64,000 bases of DNA from Exiguobacterium acetylicum (GTDB lineage: Bacteria; Bacillota; Bacilli; Exiguobacteriales; Exiguobacteriaceae), in NCBI RefSeq assembly GCF_019890935.1, contig NZ_CP082333.1, forward strand, positions 1,390,001-1,454,000, read 5' to 3'. Shown piece by piece: positions 18,485 to 26,754 of this stretch. A program made the position numbers and the translations under genes. The notes beneath the pieces were generated by a model, which worked only from the letters and a program-made list of their open reading frames with translations, searched no databases and was not told the DNA's origin. The stretch's first letter is position 1, and each line of letters starts with the position of its first letter.

Positions 18485-18967
18485 GTGGGATTCATTACTC
18501 TCGGAAATCGGCAGATGATGATACAAGCGATGAAAACGATCATGGTGCCGTACTTACGAGCACATGGATTCAAAGGAAGCTATCCTCATTTTAGACGTAA
18601 ACAAGACTCCTTTCAGGAAATCTTGATGATCTATATAACGAAATATAGTGAAGATTTTTATATGGAAACGAGTATCGTCCCATTGACTGGTTATGTCGAT
18701 TTTGAAGGGGACACGATTCTCCCAAATAAAGTGAAAGTATCTGATTTAAAAGTAGAAGAACGGTTTGTCGTCGGAGCTGATTTAGTTGAAACGCCTGACG
18801 GTGATGGAAAATCTTTCGTGATGAATGGGCTAACGACAAAACAAGAACATGAGGACTTAGCGAAAGACGCATTAACCTACCTGAACATCGAGGATCCGAG
18901 TTGGATGAAGAGAACTGTCGCATGGCAGAGAGCGCTCTATCGATCGTTTGATGAAGAGAAAGAATGA
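18485..18967 (+). CDS. DUF4304-like protein
   Basis: 160-residue soluble protein. LRAHGFKGSYPHFRRKQDSF near the N-terminus, a beta-rich middle (FYMETSIVPL) and a helical end (WQRALYRSF) match the DUF4304 pattern of a small domain with a GFk...fyR motif. DUF4304 proteins occur in toxin-immunity neighbourhoods (established knowledge, role unproven). The start is GTG, with AAAGGGCGG upstream. Confidence 0.65.
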   Translation: MGFITLGNRQMMIQAMKTIMVPYLRAHGFKGSYPHFRRKQDSFQEILMIYITKYSEDFYMETSIVPLTGYVDFEGDTILPNKVKVSDLKVEERFVVGADLVETPDGDGKSFVMNGLTTKQEHEDLAKDALTYLNIEDPSWMKRTVAWQRALYRSFDEEKE

Positions 18968-19018
18968 GCGACTATCCGTTCCGGTATGATAGAAATCTGT
19001 AAGAAAGAGGTATACACC

Positions 19019-20194
19019 ATGAAAAAACTAGGCACGTTTACAAGTCACAAAGGGAATTTGATTGTCTCGGATCCGGCTTTCCTTGAGCCGGATGTAGAAT
19101 ATAACGTGACAATTCCAGTCGAACAAGGTTCGATTTGGACGGTCTTCTATGACGAAGATAAGTTCGAATCAATCAATTTGCTTTACCTAACAATGAATCA
19201 AGAAACGAAGATGGATCCATCCAATTTCGAACCGTTATCCGATCTAGTCGTCGTCGATTCAGCGCAGCTCGTCGTCATGAACACAGCGGATTACGGGAGA
19301 CGGGAAGCCATCGATTGGGAGATTCGAAATACGCTAGAGTTCGACGAAGAAATCGACCCGTTCTATATCGCGATCTCAGACGAAATGATGGAAGACGAGA
19401 TATTCCTGTTTCCGTTCGGTGTCGCCGTTCAGTTAATGGGGGACGGACACTATGAAGTCCTTGTCCGACGAGAAGACGGTAACGTGACAGGGATCGCAAT
19501 CCTCCTCGGAGAACATGAGGCTTTTGAAGAACACGATGACGAGGAAGACGTGTCATTAGAAGACGTTGAAATGCCAATCATCAAGAAAGAAAGAAATCCA
19601 TCAGGAGCTGATGATAGGTTTCTGGCGAATGTACTAGCTTCCATGGAGAGATTTTATGGAAAAGACCACAAAAAACTAAAATACAGTATTCCAATCAAGG
19701 GGCAAAAGGTAAGTCACGAGCTTTGTTTGTATGATCGCTTACCAAAAATTCAAAGCTACCGAGTGTCCGTGGAGAGTCCTTGTCCGGAAGCCCGTATTCA
19801 AGCATTCGAGACCGATCATTTCGCGATTCCGGAGTGGTATAAAGAGATTTTGAGAGTCTGTAACGGTATGCGTTTTTCCGAAGAGTTGAACTTATACGGT
19901 ATACCGCTGACGAGCTGGAACGGGTTATCGCATGAGATCCAATACAATCTCTCGGTTAGTCTTGATGAATACGCGTTAACCGATTTCGATGCGATCCGCG
20001 ACAAATACTTCTTTTTTGGTTCGTCGTTTAAACAGGACGAATACTATGCGGTATTGAAAGAGCGTCCGGACGAAGCCGTCTATCGCTTCGATTATAGAAC
20101 GTTAAAACTCAAACCGAAGGCAACGACTTTCCAAGATATCGTCCGTGATGCATGGCGCGCGTGTAATCTGAAAGCACTCCATAAAAGAATGTGA
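19019..20194 (+). CDS. DUF4241-like plus SUKH-like fusion protein
   Basis: 391-residue acidic soluble protein. The N-terminal 170 residues (GTFTSHKGNLIVSDPAFLEP, then GDGHYEVLVRREDGNVTGIA) resemble DUF4241. An acidic linker (EEHDDEEDVSLEDVE) follows, then about 180 residues with a SUKH-like core (FAIPEWYKEILRVCNGMRFS, ELNLYGI, FFFGSSFKQDEYYAVL). Both assignments are by eye; SUKH is the firmer of the two. The start at 19019 follows AAGAAAGAGG; an upstream in-frame ATG at 18986 has no ribosome site. A further two-domain immunity-like fusion in this array. Confidence 0.7.
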   Translation: MKKLGTFTSHKGNLIVSDPAFLEPDVEYNVTIPVEQGSIWTVFYDEDKFESINLLYLTMNQETKMDPSNFEPLSDLVVVDSAQLVVMNTADYGRREAIDWEIRNTLEFDEEIDPFYIAISDEMMEDEIFLFPFGVAVQLMGDGHYEVLVRREDGNVTGIAILLGEHEAFEEHDDEEDVSLEDVEMPIIKKERNPSGADDRFLANVLASMERFYGKDHKKLKYSIPIKGQKVSHELCLYDRLPKIQSYRVSVESPCPEARIQAFETDHFAIPEWYKEILRVCNGMRFSEELNLYGIPLTSWNGLSHEIQYNLSVSLDEYALTDFDAIRDKYFFFGSSFKQDEYYAVLKERPDEAVYRFDYRTLKLKPKATTFQDIVRDAWRACNLKALHKRM

Positions 20195-20204
20195 GGATGA
20201 TCTC

Positions 20205-20684
20205 ATGAAAATAATCTATTCCCATGAAGACTTACTCGCTCTCGAAGATCCCTTTGAATATGAAGTGGGTCTGCCGATTCGCATCAGAGAACTGCCGGCT
20301 TCCGTCATCGAAGAGGAGCTTCCGGATAGCCGCGAACAACTGAACCATCTTCTGAAAGACGGCTATACCTTGGTCATTCAGAAACCGCGAATTCCGAACC
20401 TTCCCGTATTTGCGGGGTTACCCGTGATAGCGGAGAATACGGTCATGAAATTATATGTCTACGAGACGAATCATTGTGAGGAAGCGTTATGGGAGGCTCT
20501 CTCCGAGAATGAATACGATTGGCACTGGGCATCCTTTTTACTGAAAAAAATCGAAAGTGTCAGATTCGAATTGCCTTATACGCATGAAGCTCAAAGTTCG
20601 CTGAAACTGTCTAATCTCAAAACAAATGAACTCGTACATCTACGATTTGAAACCAATCAAAGCGTAACGTGTCAATGGGAATGA
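20205..20684 (+). CDS. array protein, unknown family
   Basis: 159-residue soluble acidic protein starting MKIIYSHEDLLALEDPFEYE. Landmarks are LPIRIRELP, PVFAGLPVIAENTVMKLYVY and a C-terminal beta-rich stretch. The ATG follows GAGGATGA, ten bases after the previous stop, and the next ribosome site (AAGGAG) begins just past its own stop. No family recognised. Confidence 0.7.
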   Translation: MKIIYSHEDLLALEDPFEYEVGLPIRIRELPASVIEEELPDSREQLNHLLKDGYTLVIQKPRIPNLPVFAGLPVIAENTVMKLYVYETNHCEEALWEALSENEYDWHWASFLLKKIESVRFELPYTHEAQSSLKLSNLKTNELVHLRFETNQSVTCQWE

Positions 20685-20699
20685 AAAAGGAGATGCTTC

Positions 20700-21331
20700 A
20701 TGAAAACGTATCTTGAAGAGCATAGCGATACGACCCGCGTCTACCCTTGACTTGCGGATGCGAGTTCATCAATTCGCTGACTATGTGTGGTCGGTGAGAT
20801 GCTTTTGTTTCCAGAAGATATCGTCCAGTTCAAACAAATCAGTAGTGAGATGTTCCGTAACGAGCTAACGCAAAAGCATGCGCTAAGCACGTATCGCTTT
20901 TATGTAGTAGTGTGTGTCAGAAATGAGTTTCAGTCCAAAAGAATCTTTGATTATTACAAGCTGTGGCGTCTACTCGAACGAGAAGAGACGCTCGAGGGCT
21001 TCACCTCTCGAAAGAAGTACTGGTCCAAGTGGGGAAAGAACCGTACTACGTTGGGATTGCTGAATTTGGCATCGAACAGCTCACAACAGCCATCGAGATG
21101 ATTAGTGATTCTCCAGCTATGTATACCATTATTTGTGCAAATCATGATCGACCGTCACACTGTCAGGAGTTACTTGATCAGGTGCTCGACATCGGCTTAA
21201 CAGGAAGTGGAGGTTTGCCAGTCGTCGAGATGGTCACGACACTGACCGCACAAGGTTATGCCGTCTGCACGTGGGGAAGTTCGAGTGAAGAACAGGAACT
21301 ACAGTGTTTTTATACGGCAGCCTTCTTATAA
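20700..21331 (+). pseudogene. frameshifted array gene
   Basis: A good AAGGAG ribosome site and ATG (20700) begin MKTYLEEHSDTTRVYP, then TGA at 20748. The sense continues in frame +1 (LDLRMRVHQFADYVW), returns to the first frame near 20790 (GEMLLFPEDIVQFKQ to FTSRKKYWSK), and moves to a third frame near 21020 (VGKEPYYVGIAEFGIEQLTT to FYTAAFL, stop at 21331). So at least two and probably three indels break a gene of about 210 codons. Family unknown. Sequencing error cannot be excluded, but every neighbour is intact. Confidence 0.75.
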
Positions 21332-21353
21332 CAATGTAGAAAGAAGGAATTCG

Positions 21354-21836
21354 ATGAGTCTGCGTGGCGTATCGTTTAAAATCCCGAATGAACCGGGACG
21401 TGTCTTGCTCGACATATTAAGTGCGATCGAGATGAACGCGTATGACTGGTTTCTTCGTAACTTTGATTTTCCGATCCAAACCATGGATGGGGACTTGTAT
21501 GACAGTTTAGAAGAGTTTTCAATCGATCGGAAAGCGACAGGACATGAACTAGCGAAATGGCTAAGGGGACCAAGCAATTACCTGATCTTTGCTGAATTGT
21601 TTGCATTTCAAAGTGGTCAGACTGAAGAAGTGGGAACGACGTATGAGTGGTTTCAGGAAAGCAATTGTCAAATCGCGATTTTGGTGTACGACTGCACGTA
21701 CGTCGATATCTATTGTAAGGAGCAGCACGTATCTGAAGCGTTTTATGAGAATGCGAAGAAACGTGGGTATACCGGAATCAAGTGGGTGACCGATGATAAT
21801 GATCCTCGGACTCGTTTGTCGGTATGGGCAGAATAA
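21354..21836 (+). CDS. DUF2691 family protein
   Basis: 160-residue soluble protein matching DUF2691 along its length: SLRGVSFKIPNEPGRVLLDI, YDWFLRN, YLIFAELFAFQSG, CQIAILVYDCTYVDIYCK, GYTGIKWVTDDNDPRTRLSV. DUF2691 is a Bacillus-type family of unknown function, often found in clusters of small accessory genes. The start at 21354 follows AAGAAGG; an in-frame upstream ATG at 21258 overlaps the broken gene and is not used. Confidence 0.85.
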   Translation: MSLRGVSFKIPNEPGRVLLDILSAIEMNAYDWFLRNFDFPIQTMDGDLYDSLEEFSIDRKATGHELAKWLRGPSNYLIFAELFAFQSGQTEEVGTTYEWFQESNCQIAILVYDCTYVDIYCKEQHVSEAFYENAKKRGYTGIKWVTDDNDPRTRLSVWAE

Positions 21837-21924
21837 GACACTGTTCAGACGAATAGATGTAATCGGTAAGCGTTCAAGATGAGAGGTATGAACTACGAAC
21901 TGTTGATAAAAGGAGAGAAAAATC

Positions 21925-22311
21925 ATGAATCAAGAGATGGAAGAGTTTGTTCAAGCGGTCCATCGGACGGTCGTTCAGGACGGTATGGCAGATTATAAGG
22001 ACATCTATGAAGAAGAAGTCGATCCAAACGTCAATGACTATACGGCCTGCATCGCGTTTTACCAACAGTCGAGCGAAGCGGATCAAAAACGAATGAGACA
22101 GATGATTGAACAGACGATCATCGATACGGTTTCCCATGTATTTAGTATCATTGATGGGAGTTCAGGACTAAATGGATCTGCGCTTGAAGCGAAACTGGCA
22201 CTTGTCCGAGTCGACGAAGCAGGAGATCCGGTCGATACCGTAGAGACAGATGGTGCATTGCAAGATACGTTTTTAGGCTACATAGAAGATCGTGACTTGA
22301 ACGCATTGTGA
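21925..22311 (+). CDS. array protein, unknown family
   Basis: 128-residue acidic helical protein, MNQEMEEFVQAVHRTVVQDG onward. AAAGGAG is placed correctly before the ATG. Its stop (TGA at 22309-22311) overlaps an ATG of the next reading frame, so the pair are probably translationally linked. No domain recognised. The 88 bases before it are non-coding. Confidence 0.7.
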   Translation: MNQEMEEFVQAVHRTVVQDGMADYKDIYEEEVDPNVNDYTACIAFYQQSSEADQKRMRQMIEQTIIDTVSHVFSIIDGSSGLNGSALEAKLALVRVDEAGDPVDTVETDGALQDTFLGYIEDRDLNAL

Positions 22312-22331
22312 TGGAGGGAGCGAAACCACTC

Positions 22332-23336
22332 ATGATCCAACTGACAAAACAAGGCGAATCCGGTACGTTTTACCAAACAATCTATACGGAGGGACGCCTC
22401 ATCGTTCAACATCAAGGAATCGTTGGAGCATGGGTGAGAGCGGAAGACGTAAGACAGATGCGTGTCTCGCGCTTCAAACGATTAGGTGTACAGATTTTGC
22501 AGCTGATCGAGAAGTTTGAACGTCAAGGCTATCGCGAGCTGAACGAGACCGATTATACAGAACTGGTTGTCCAGTTTTCTTATGACGAGGGTCAGGCAGA
22601 AGCAGCACTCGAGCGACGTCACATGATGGAAGAAGTAATCAATGATGGTTTGCTTCATACGGGGAACGGCTACTGCGAAGGGGGAGATATTGGTAGTGGT
22701 ACGACGAATATCTTTTACCATGTCCTTGATGTCGAAGCAGCCGTCTCATTGATCTTTGAAGAAATAAAAGCACGCGATGTACAGGACGAACTGAAAATCG
22801 CAGTACAAGAAGGAGAAAAATACACCGTTCTGCATCCTGAAGGAGCGACGTTCGAACTGATTGGCGAGGGGAAACCGTGGAGCTGGATTCCGATGACGCA
22901 AGAGGAGGACGAGAAGGTATGGCACGTCATCGATCAACAATTTCAGTTCGCACCCAGTACAACGGTTTTCCCCTCATACCATGCCCCGAGTCCGTTCATC
23001 ACATACGAAGTGGATTACGAGAAACGCGAAGAGATCGAGCAAACGTTAAAGCGTATTCTGACCGACCTGACCGTTGAAGGAGAACGCGTCATGGCACTCG
23101 ATTGGAATCATCAAGGATACTGGATCGACCCAAGACGTCCGTTTCTTCGCAATGAAGAAGGAGACTGGATGATTCCAGCAGTTCCAGATGGCGATTACTC
23201 CTTTTTCATCGCTCGTGATTTTCGCTGGGGATATCTCGGTCATCCCTGGGAGGGTAGCATCACGTTGTTTGGAGAAGACATGATCTCTGCGTTTCAAAGA
23301 ACGGAGAGTTTTTCGAATGAAATCCGAAGAGGATAA
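22332..23336 (+). CDS. WGR-like module plus DUF2716 protein
   Basis: 334-residue soluble protein in three parts. (1) A WGR-like module, residues 1-75 (TEGRLIVQHQGIVGAW, QLIEKFERQGYRELNETDY). (2) A middle domain shared with 15192 (LERRHMMEEVINDGLLHTGN, FYHVLDVEAAV, LHPEGATF). (3) A full DUF2716 domain, about 185-330: WSWIPMTQEEDEKVW, FAPSTTVFPSYHAPSPFITY, ALDWNHQGYWIDP, PDGDYSFFIARDF and GHPWEGSITLFG. DUF2716 has no proven activity. The start at 22332 follows GGGAG and matches paralogues; the ATG at 22308 overlaps the upstream stop. Confidence 0.85.
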   Translation: MIQLTKQGESGTFYQTIYTEGRLIVQHQGIVGAWVRAEDVRQMRVSRFKRLGVQILQLIEKFERQGYRELNETDYTELVVQFSYDEGQAEAALERRHMMEEVINDGLLHTGNGYCEGGDIGSGTTNIFYHVLDVEAAVSLIFEEIKARDVQDELKIAVQEGEKYTVLHPEGATFELIGEGKPWSWIPMTQEEDEKVWHVIDQQFQFAPSTTVFPSYHAPSPFITYEVDYEKREEIEQTLKRILTDLTVEGERVMALDWNHQGYWIDPRRPFLRNEEGDWMIPAVPDGDYSFFIARDFRWGYLGHPWEGSITLFGEDMISAFQRTESFSNEIRRG

Positions 23337-23350
23337 AAGGAGGACCGGAA

Positions 23351-23518
23351 GTGAGAACACCATACGACGAGTATCACGGAACCGCATTATGGCAGGTCAT
23401 CTCGGAGACAATCAATGAATTAGTCGACAATGATGATCTTGAAGAACGGACGACGCATGAACATATCGTGGGCTATCTTTGTAGCAAACTAGAAGGTCGG
23501 ATGAAAGATGAAAAATAA
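23351..23518 (+). CDS. 55-residue array protein
   Basis: A short gene that is easily missed. AAAGGAGG at 23337-23345 precedes GTG at 23351, giving RTPYDEYHGTALWQVISETI, then INELVDNDDLEERTTHEHIV and GYLCSKLEGR, ending at 23518. The Y-HGT-LW and IVGYLC patterns look like a compact folded helical protein, and I have the impression of similar small proteins in Bacillus, but I cannot name a family. Its end overlaps the next gene's start (23508) by 11 bases, so the two are coupled. Confidence 0.75.
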   Translation: MRTPYDEYHGTALWQVISETINELVDNDDLEERTTHEHIVGYLCSKLEGRMKDEK

Positions 23519-24290
23519 GAATAGGATGCTACTTGACCGAAACGACTGGATCGATGTGTTCCGGGAACTGCTATCACGCGATGATTGGCAAGACCTCGTT
23601 CGTCTTCAAGTAAGTCAGCATTCGTATCCATTTGAAGTAAAGTTACTGGAACGACCAATCAAGCAGAATCCAAACATCGACGGTTTTTCAGATTGGACGG
23701 TCCGATCTCATATGATTATGACCGACGACTCACAGCTTGAAAGATTTCTCGAACACCTTGTCATCGAACAGCAGGAAATGGCGACTAAAGCACAAGTGAC
23801 GCTCATTATCCAAAAACAAGGACAAGGAATCGTCCGGGTCACGAACGATTGTGTCTCGATGTATGGAGTCGCGTATGAGGAACTTGATGACGTTGGAACA
23901 GAGTATGAGAACTTTTTCGATGCAGTTTTACCGAATGCCTCGTTTCCGGTCGAGGTCGTCTTTTGTTGTCGGGATGTTCTAGATAATGACGATTCGATTC
24001 ACGTGATGACGTTGCACGATTCCAATTGGCAAGCGGTATTTGAAGAGCAATTATTGCATTTACTGAATCGAGGAGAAATAACGACAGGATTATTTTCGAA
24101 AGATGCACGTCCCACGCAGCAAACGCTTGAGGACTTCATGTCTGAATTCTCGTTATTGATGCCCTATAACTTCATCGTGACCCGCGATGCAACAGATCGA
24201 TTTGGCATGCTCGATCACTTTTGTACGAATGGAAAGATCGCGCATTTTGGAAAGATGAACAATGGAAAGACGTCTTTCAACTACCGATGA
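23508..24290 (+). CDS. array protein, unknown family
   Basis: 260-residue soluble acidic protein, MKNKNRMLLDRNDWIDVFRE onward. The middle (about 95-165) is beta-rich (AQVTLIIQKQGQGIVRVTND, PVEVVFCCRDVLDNDD), and the last 60 residues contain FMSEFSLLMPYNFIVTRDAT. It overlaps the 55-residue gene and uses a GAAGGTCGG ribosome site inside it. No family recognised. Confidence 0.75.
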   Translation: MKNKNRMLLDRNDWIDVFRELLSRDDWQDLVRLQVSQHSYPFEVKLLERPIKQNPNIDGFSDWTVRSHMIMTDDSQLERFLEHLVIEQQEMATKAQVTLIIQKQGQGIVRVTNDCVSMYGVAYEELDDVGTEYENFFDAVLPNASFPVEVVFCCRDVLDNDDSIHVMTLHDSNWQAVFEEQLLHLLNRGEITTGLFSKDARPTQQTLEDFMSEFSLLMPYNFIVTRDATDRFGMLDHFCTNGKIAHFGKMNNGKTSFNYR

Positions 24291-24317
24291 AAACATCACA
24301 CATAAGGAGGAAGCACA

Positions 24318-24752
24318 ATGAGCTTAGCATCATATATTTGTATGGAAAGACAAATTCCTGAACAGTATCTCAATTTAGATGAAAAAGATGAAACTGTTCC
24401 TTTATATATCGGTCCCTGTTTTGCGGATGAAGACTGTCTGTATGAAGTAAAAACGAAGCATTTTCATAAATGGTATGTATATGAAATTTCGAGTCACTGG
24501 GGCATCGAGATTGTTGAACCTTTTGATTCCGAAATTGCACTGGAATCGAAAGAAAAGCTGCGTTATCTGTTTACGTTCATGAATGACTTCTTAGACGAGG
24601 GTGAATCGTTCGAATTGTATACTTGTTGGATTGGGGAAGAATCCGATCCGCAAGTGAAAAGTATGACGTTATCATTGGCACTTGATCAGTTAGAAGACAT
24701 TGAGATTCCTGAAAGAACGCATATTTTGATCACGAAACAGAGTAAAAACTAA
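24318..24752 (+). CDS. array protein, unknown family
   Basis: 144-residue soluble acidic protein, MSLASYICMERQIPEQYLNL onward, with KWYVYEISSHWGIEIVEPF in the middle and an acidic C-terminal half (FELYTCWIGEESDP). It follows AAGGAGG. It is the last gene of the first plus-strand run and ends at a hairpin shared with the convergent DUF2199 gene. No family recognised. Confidence 0.75.
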   Translation: MSLASYICMERQIPEQYLNLDEKDETVPLYIGPCFADEDCLYEVKTKHFHKWYVYEISSHWGIEIVEPFDSEIALESKEKLRYLFTFMNDFLDEGESFELYTCWIGEESDPQVKSMTLSLALDQLEDIEIPERTHILITKQSKN

Positions 24753-24780
24753 AAAGCCGCTGCTTCACAGCGGCTTCAGT
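24751..24780. terminator. bidirectional terminator
   Basis: Stem GCCGCTG/CAGCGGC with a 5-base loop. T-rich tracts follow on both strands (TTCAGTTT on plus, TTTTTAG on minus). It ends the 13.9-24.75 kb run and the convergent 24790 gene. I saw no other clear terminator between 13874 and here. Confidence 0.85.
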
Positions 24781-24789
24781 TTATTTGGT

Positions 24790-25293
24790 TCACTCTTGTG
24801 CATAGACGATGTCTGCGATGGCATGGACCTGAGCAAGCGTCATTTCGGAATAGAATTCGATCGACAAAGGATGATCCGTCGGCTCGAGTTCAAAGAAAGG
24901 GAGTTGACCGGTTCCTTCATCATGAACCATCACTTTTAAGTTGACGGTATCCGGGTAAGCGGGTAGATCGCTTGAAAACCAGCCGAACATCGGCTCCTCG
25001 ATGCGAGGACGTTTCTTCTCGATGAAGCGAGCGAAGTTTTCGGGGCTCAGGCTAACCCATGTAATCCACCAGAAGGGTTCGTCTTGTCCAGCAATCGGAA
25101 GTTCAAGAATGCCCTTCACGAAATAATGCGGACCGTTCAGTTCTAAGACACACCACGTATCATGCATCTCGCTTTTCGTTTCTTGCTCTTTCTCAGACAT
25201 TTGTTCGTAGTAGACCGGTCCGAGTGTTTCATATTCAGTAGGGAGTTCGTCGTGGCGTTCGCCACAGATGGCGCAAGGCATAAGTTTTTTCAC
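24790..25293 (-). CDS. DUF2199 family protein
   Basis: 167-residue soluble protein. The N-terminal CAICGERHDELP looks like half a zinc knuckle. FVKGILELPI, FWWITWVSLSPENFARFIEK, FGWFSSDLPAYPDTVNLKV and FELEPTDHPLSIEF are the conserved DUF2199 blocks. The start is GTG at 25293, with AGAGGTGA correctly spaced; a GTG three codons earlier overlaps that site. The only minus-strand gene inside the first 14 kb of the array, so it is probably expressed separately. Function unknown. Confidence 0.85.
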   Translation of the reverse strand: MKKLMPCAICGERHDELPTEYETLGPVYYEQMSEKEQETKSEMHDTWCVLELNGPHYFVKGILELPIAGQDEPFWWITWVSLSPENFARFIEKKRPRIEEPMFGWFSSDLPAYPDTVNLKVMVHDEGTGQLPFFELEPTDHPLSIEFYSEMTLAQVHAIADIVYAQE

Positions 25294-25427
25294 TGGAATC
25301 ACCTCTAAGTTGAGTTATGTATGTCTCGTTATCGAACGTTAGTAGAGAGCATACTTGTAGTGTAACACCCGTTAGTAGAGAATCCTGATGGAGACCGTGA
25401 CAATCCAGAGAAAGTGAGGGGATTAGG

Positions 25428-26045
25428 GTGCATATTTACATCGAAGAACAGCAAAATCATGCGAAGACGATTAAAGAATATCATCTGACAGTGAAAGGAC
25501 AAGACCGAATCACATCCATTTTTTCTTTCGAGTATTATGACGATGATTCAAAAGAAGATGAAGTCATCTCTTACGAAATAGTGTTAACCCAGTTATTCTC
25601 GCGGTTAAATCGTTTTCCAATCTATCTCTCTTTTGGATTCCATGAACTGACTGATTTAGAAAAAGAAGATTTGCTGTCTACGGTTAAGCACAAACAATTA
25701 CCATATACAGAGATCCTAATCACTAAGCGTGAAAGATACATGACCATCGAAGTGAATCAACCGACTGACTTATTGCAAATACTAGCGAAGACCATTTCAT
25801 TGGCTTGGAACAACGGTTACTATTTGATTGCTTTCACTGATGTATTGAAGTTTGAAACGAGGAGAGTAAGACGCTGGTTGATCAAAAAAGAGAGAGTAGT
25901 GCCAGTAATCGATACGACGAAACCGACGACATTTTTTAAAACCGGCTTTGATTTCGAGAATGTCCTGATCTTTTCGAATGAAACAGATTTCGATACGTTA
26001 GAAAAAATAGAAGCACTGTTTCCAGAAGATGAAATCGAGCGGTAA
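25428..26045 (+). CDS. RFPI-family protein, copy 2
   Basis: 205-residue soluble protein: HIYIEEQQNHAKTIKEYHLT, LFSRLNRFPIYLSFGF, LLQILAKTISLAWNNGYYLI, VLIFSNETDFDTLEKIEALF. These blocks align with 26073 and 26755 and, more distantly, with 15761 and the end of 13874. The start is GTG after GAGGGG. It begins a second plus-strand run, 125 bases after the divergent DUF2199 gene. Function unknown. Confidence 0.8.
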   Translation: MHIYIEEQQNHAKTIKEYHLTVKGQDRITSIFSFEYYDDDSKEDEVISYEIVLTQLFSRLNRFPIYLSFGFHELTDLEKEDLLSTVKHKQLPYTEILITKRERYMTIEVNQPTDLLQILAKTISLAWNNGYYLIAFTDVLKFETRRVRRWLIKKERVVPVIDTTKPTTFFKTGFDFENVLIFSNETDFDTLEKIEALFPEDEIER

Positions 26046-26072
26046 TAAAGTGATTGAGAGAGGAGTGGAATC

Positions 26073-26687
26073 GTGTTATATGTCTATTTTGAGAAGCATA
26101 TGAATCACGCACAAGTGTTCAAAGACAGATACTTGTACGTTGATCGACCGGAACGTATCGATTTCATCTATTCGATGGGGTGTCTACCGGATATGGAAAC
26201 TAAAAGAGACTATCAAGGCGATTCAAATCGAGTCTTAAAACAATTTTTGACGCGTCTCAATCGCTACCCGATTTTCATCACGTTCGGTGGAGGTTTTACG
26301 GACGAGGAGGTCGAGCCGTACTTTCAAAAGCATGATCTATCGTATACAAAGGTTCGACCAAACAAGAACCTATACTATCACGTTCAAGTGCATGACGCGA
26401 CCGAACTGGAGTTGTTGCTAGATGAGACCTATTGGTATGGGGCTGTGAACGAAGACTTTTTTATATCGTTTACGAATCTCCTGACATTTGAGCGGAGAAT
26501 GGTCAAAGGATGGTTTTTCAAAAAAGAACGTACCGTGCCCGTCATTCGTGTGAAAAAAGAAATGTCGTTCATCACTATGGAACATGATTTCATGGGCTAT
26601 TACCTGTTTTCGAATGAACCCTGTTTTAATACCGAGGACAAGGTGAAAGCCATCTTTCCTGACGACGGTACCATTGAATTCTATTGA
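26073..26687 (+). CDS. RFPI-family protein, copy 3
   Basis: 204-residue soluble protein, clearly a recent paralogue of 26755: NHAQVFKDRYLYVD, SIYSMGCLP-type block (IYSMGCLPDMETKRDYQ), FLTRLNRYPIFITFGGGFT, TYWYGAVNEDFFISFTNLLT, MEHDFMGYYLFSNEPCF. The start is GTG behind AGGAGTGG. A 67-base gap to the next copy's start supports tandem duplication. Confidence 0.8.
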   Translation: MLYVYFEKHMNHAQVFKDRYLYVDRPERIDFIYSMGCLPDMETKRDYQGDSNRVLKQFLTRLNRYPIFITFGGGFTDEEVEPYFQKHDLSYTKVRPNKNLYYHVQVHDATELELLLDETYWYGAVNEDFFISFTNLLTFERRMVKGWFFKKERTVPVIRVKKEMSFITMEHDFMGYYLFSNEPCFNTEDKVKAIFPDDGTIEFY

Positions 26688-26754
26688 TGAAACCAGCAAC
26701 TCGATTTAGTTGGATGATGTAGATGGATCAAGCAGAATACGTGGAGGGATTTCC

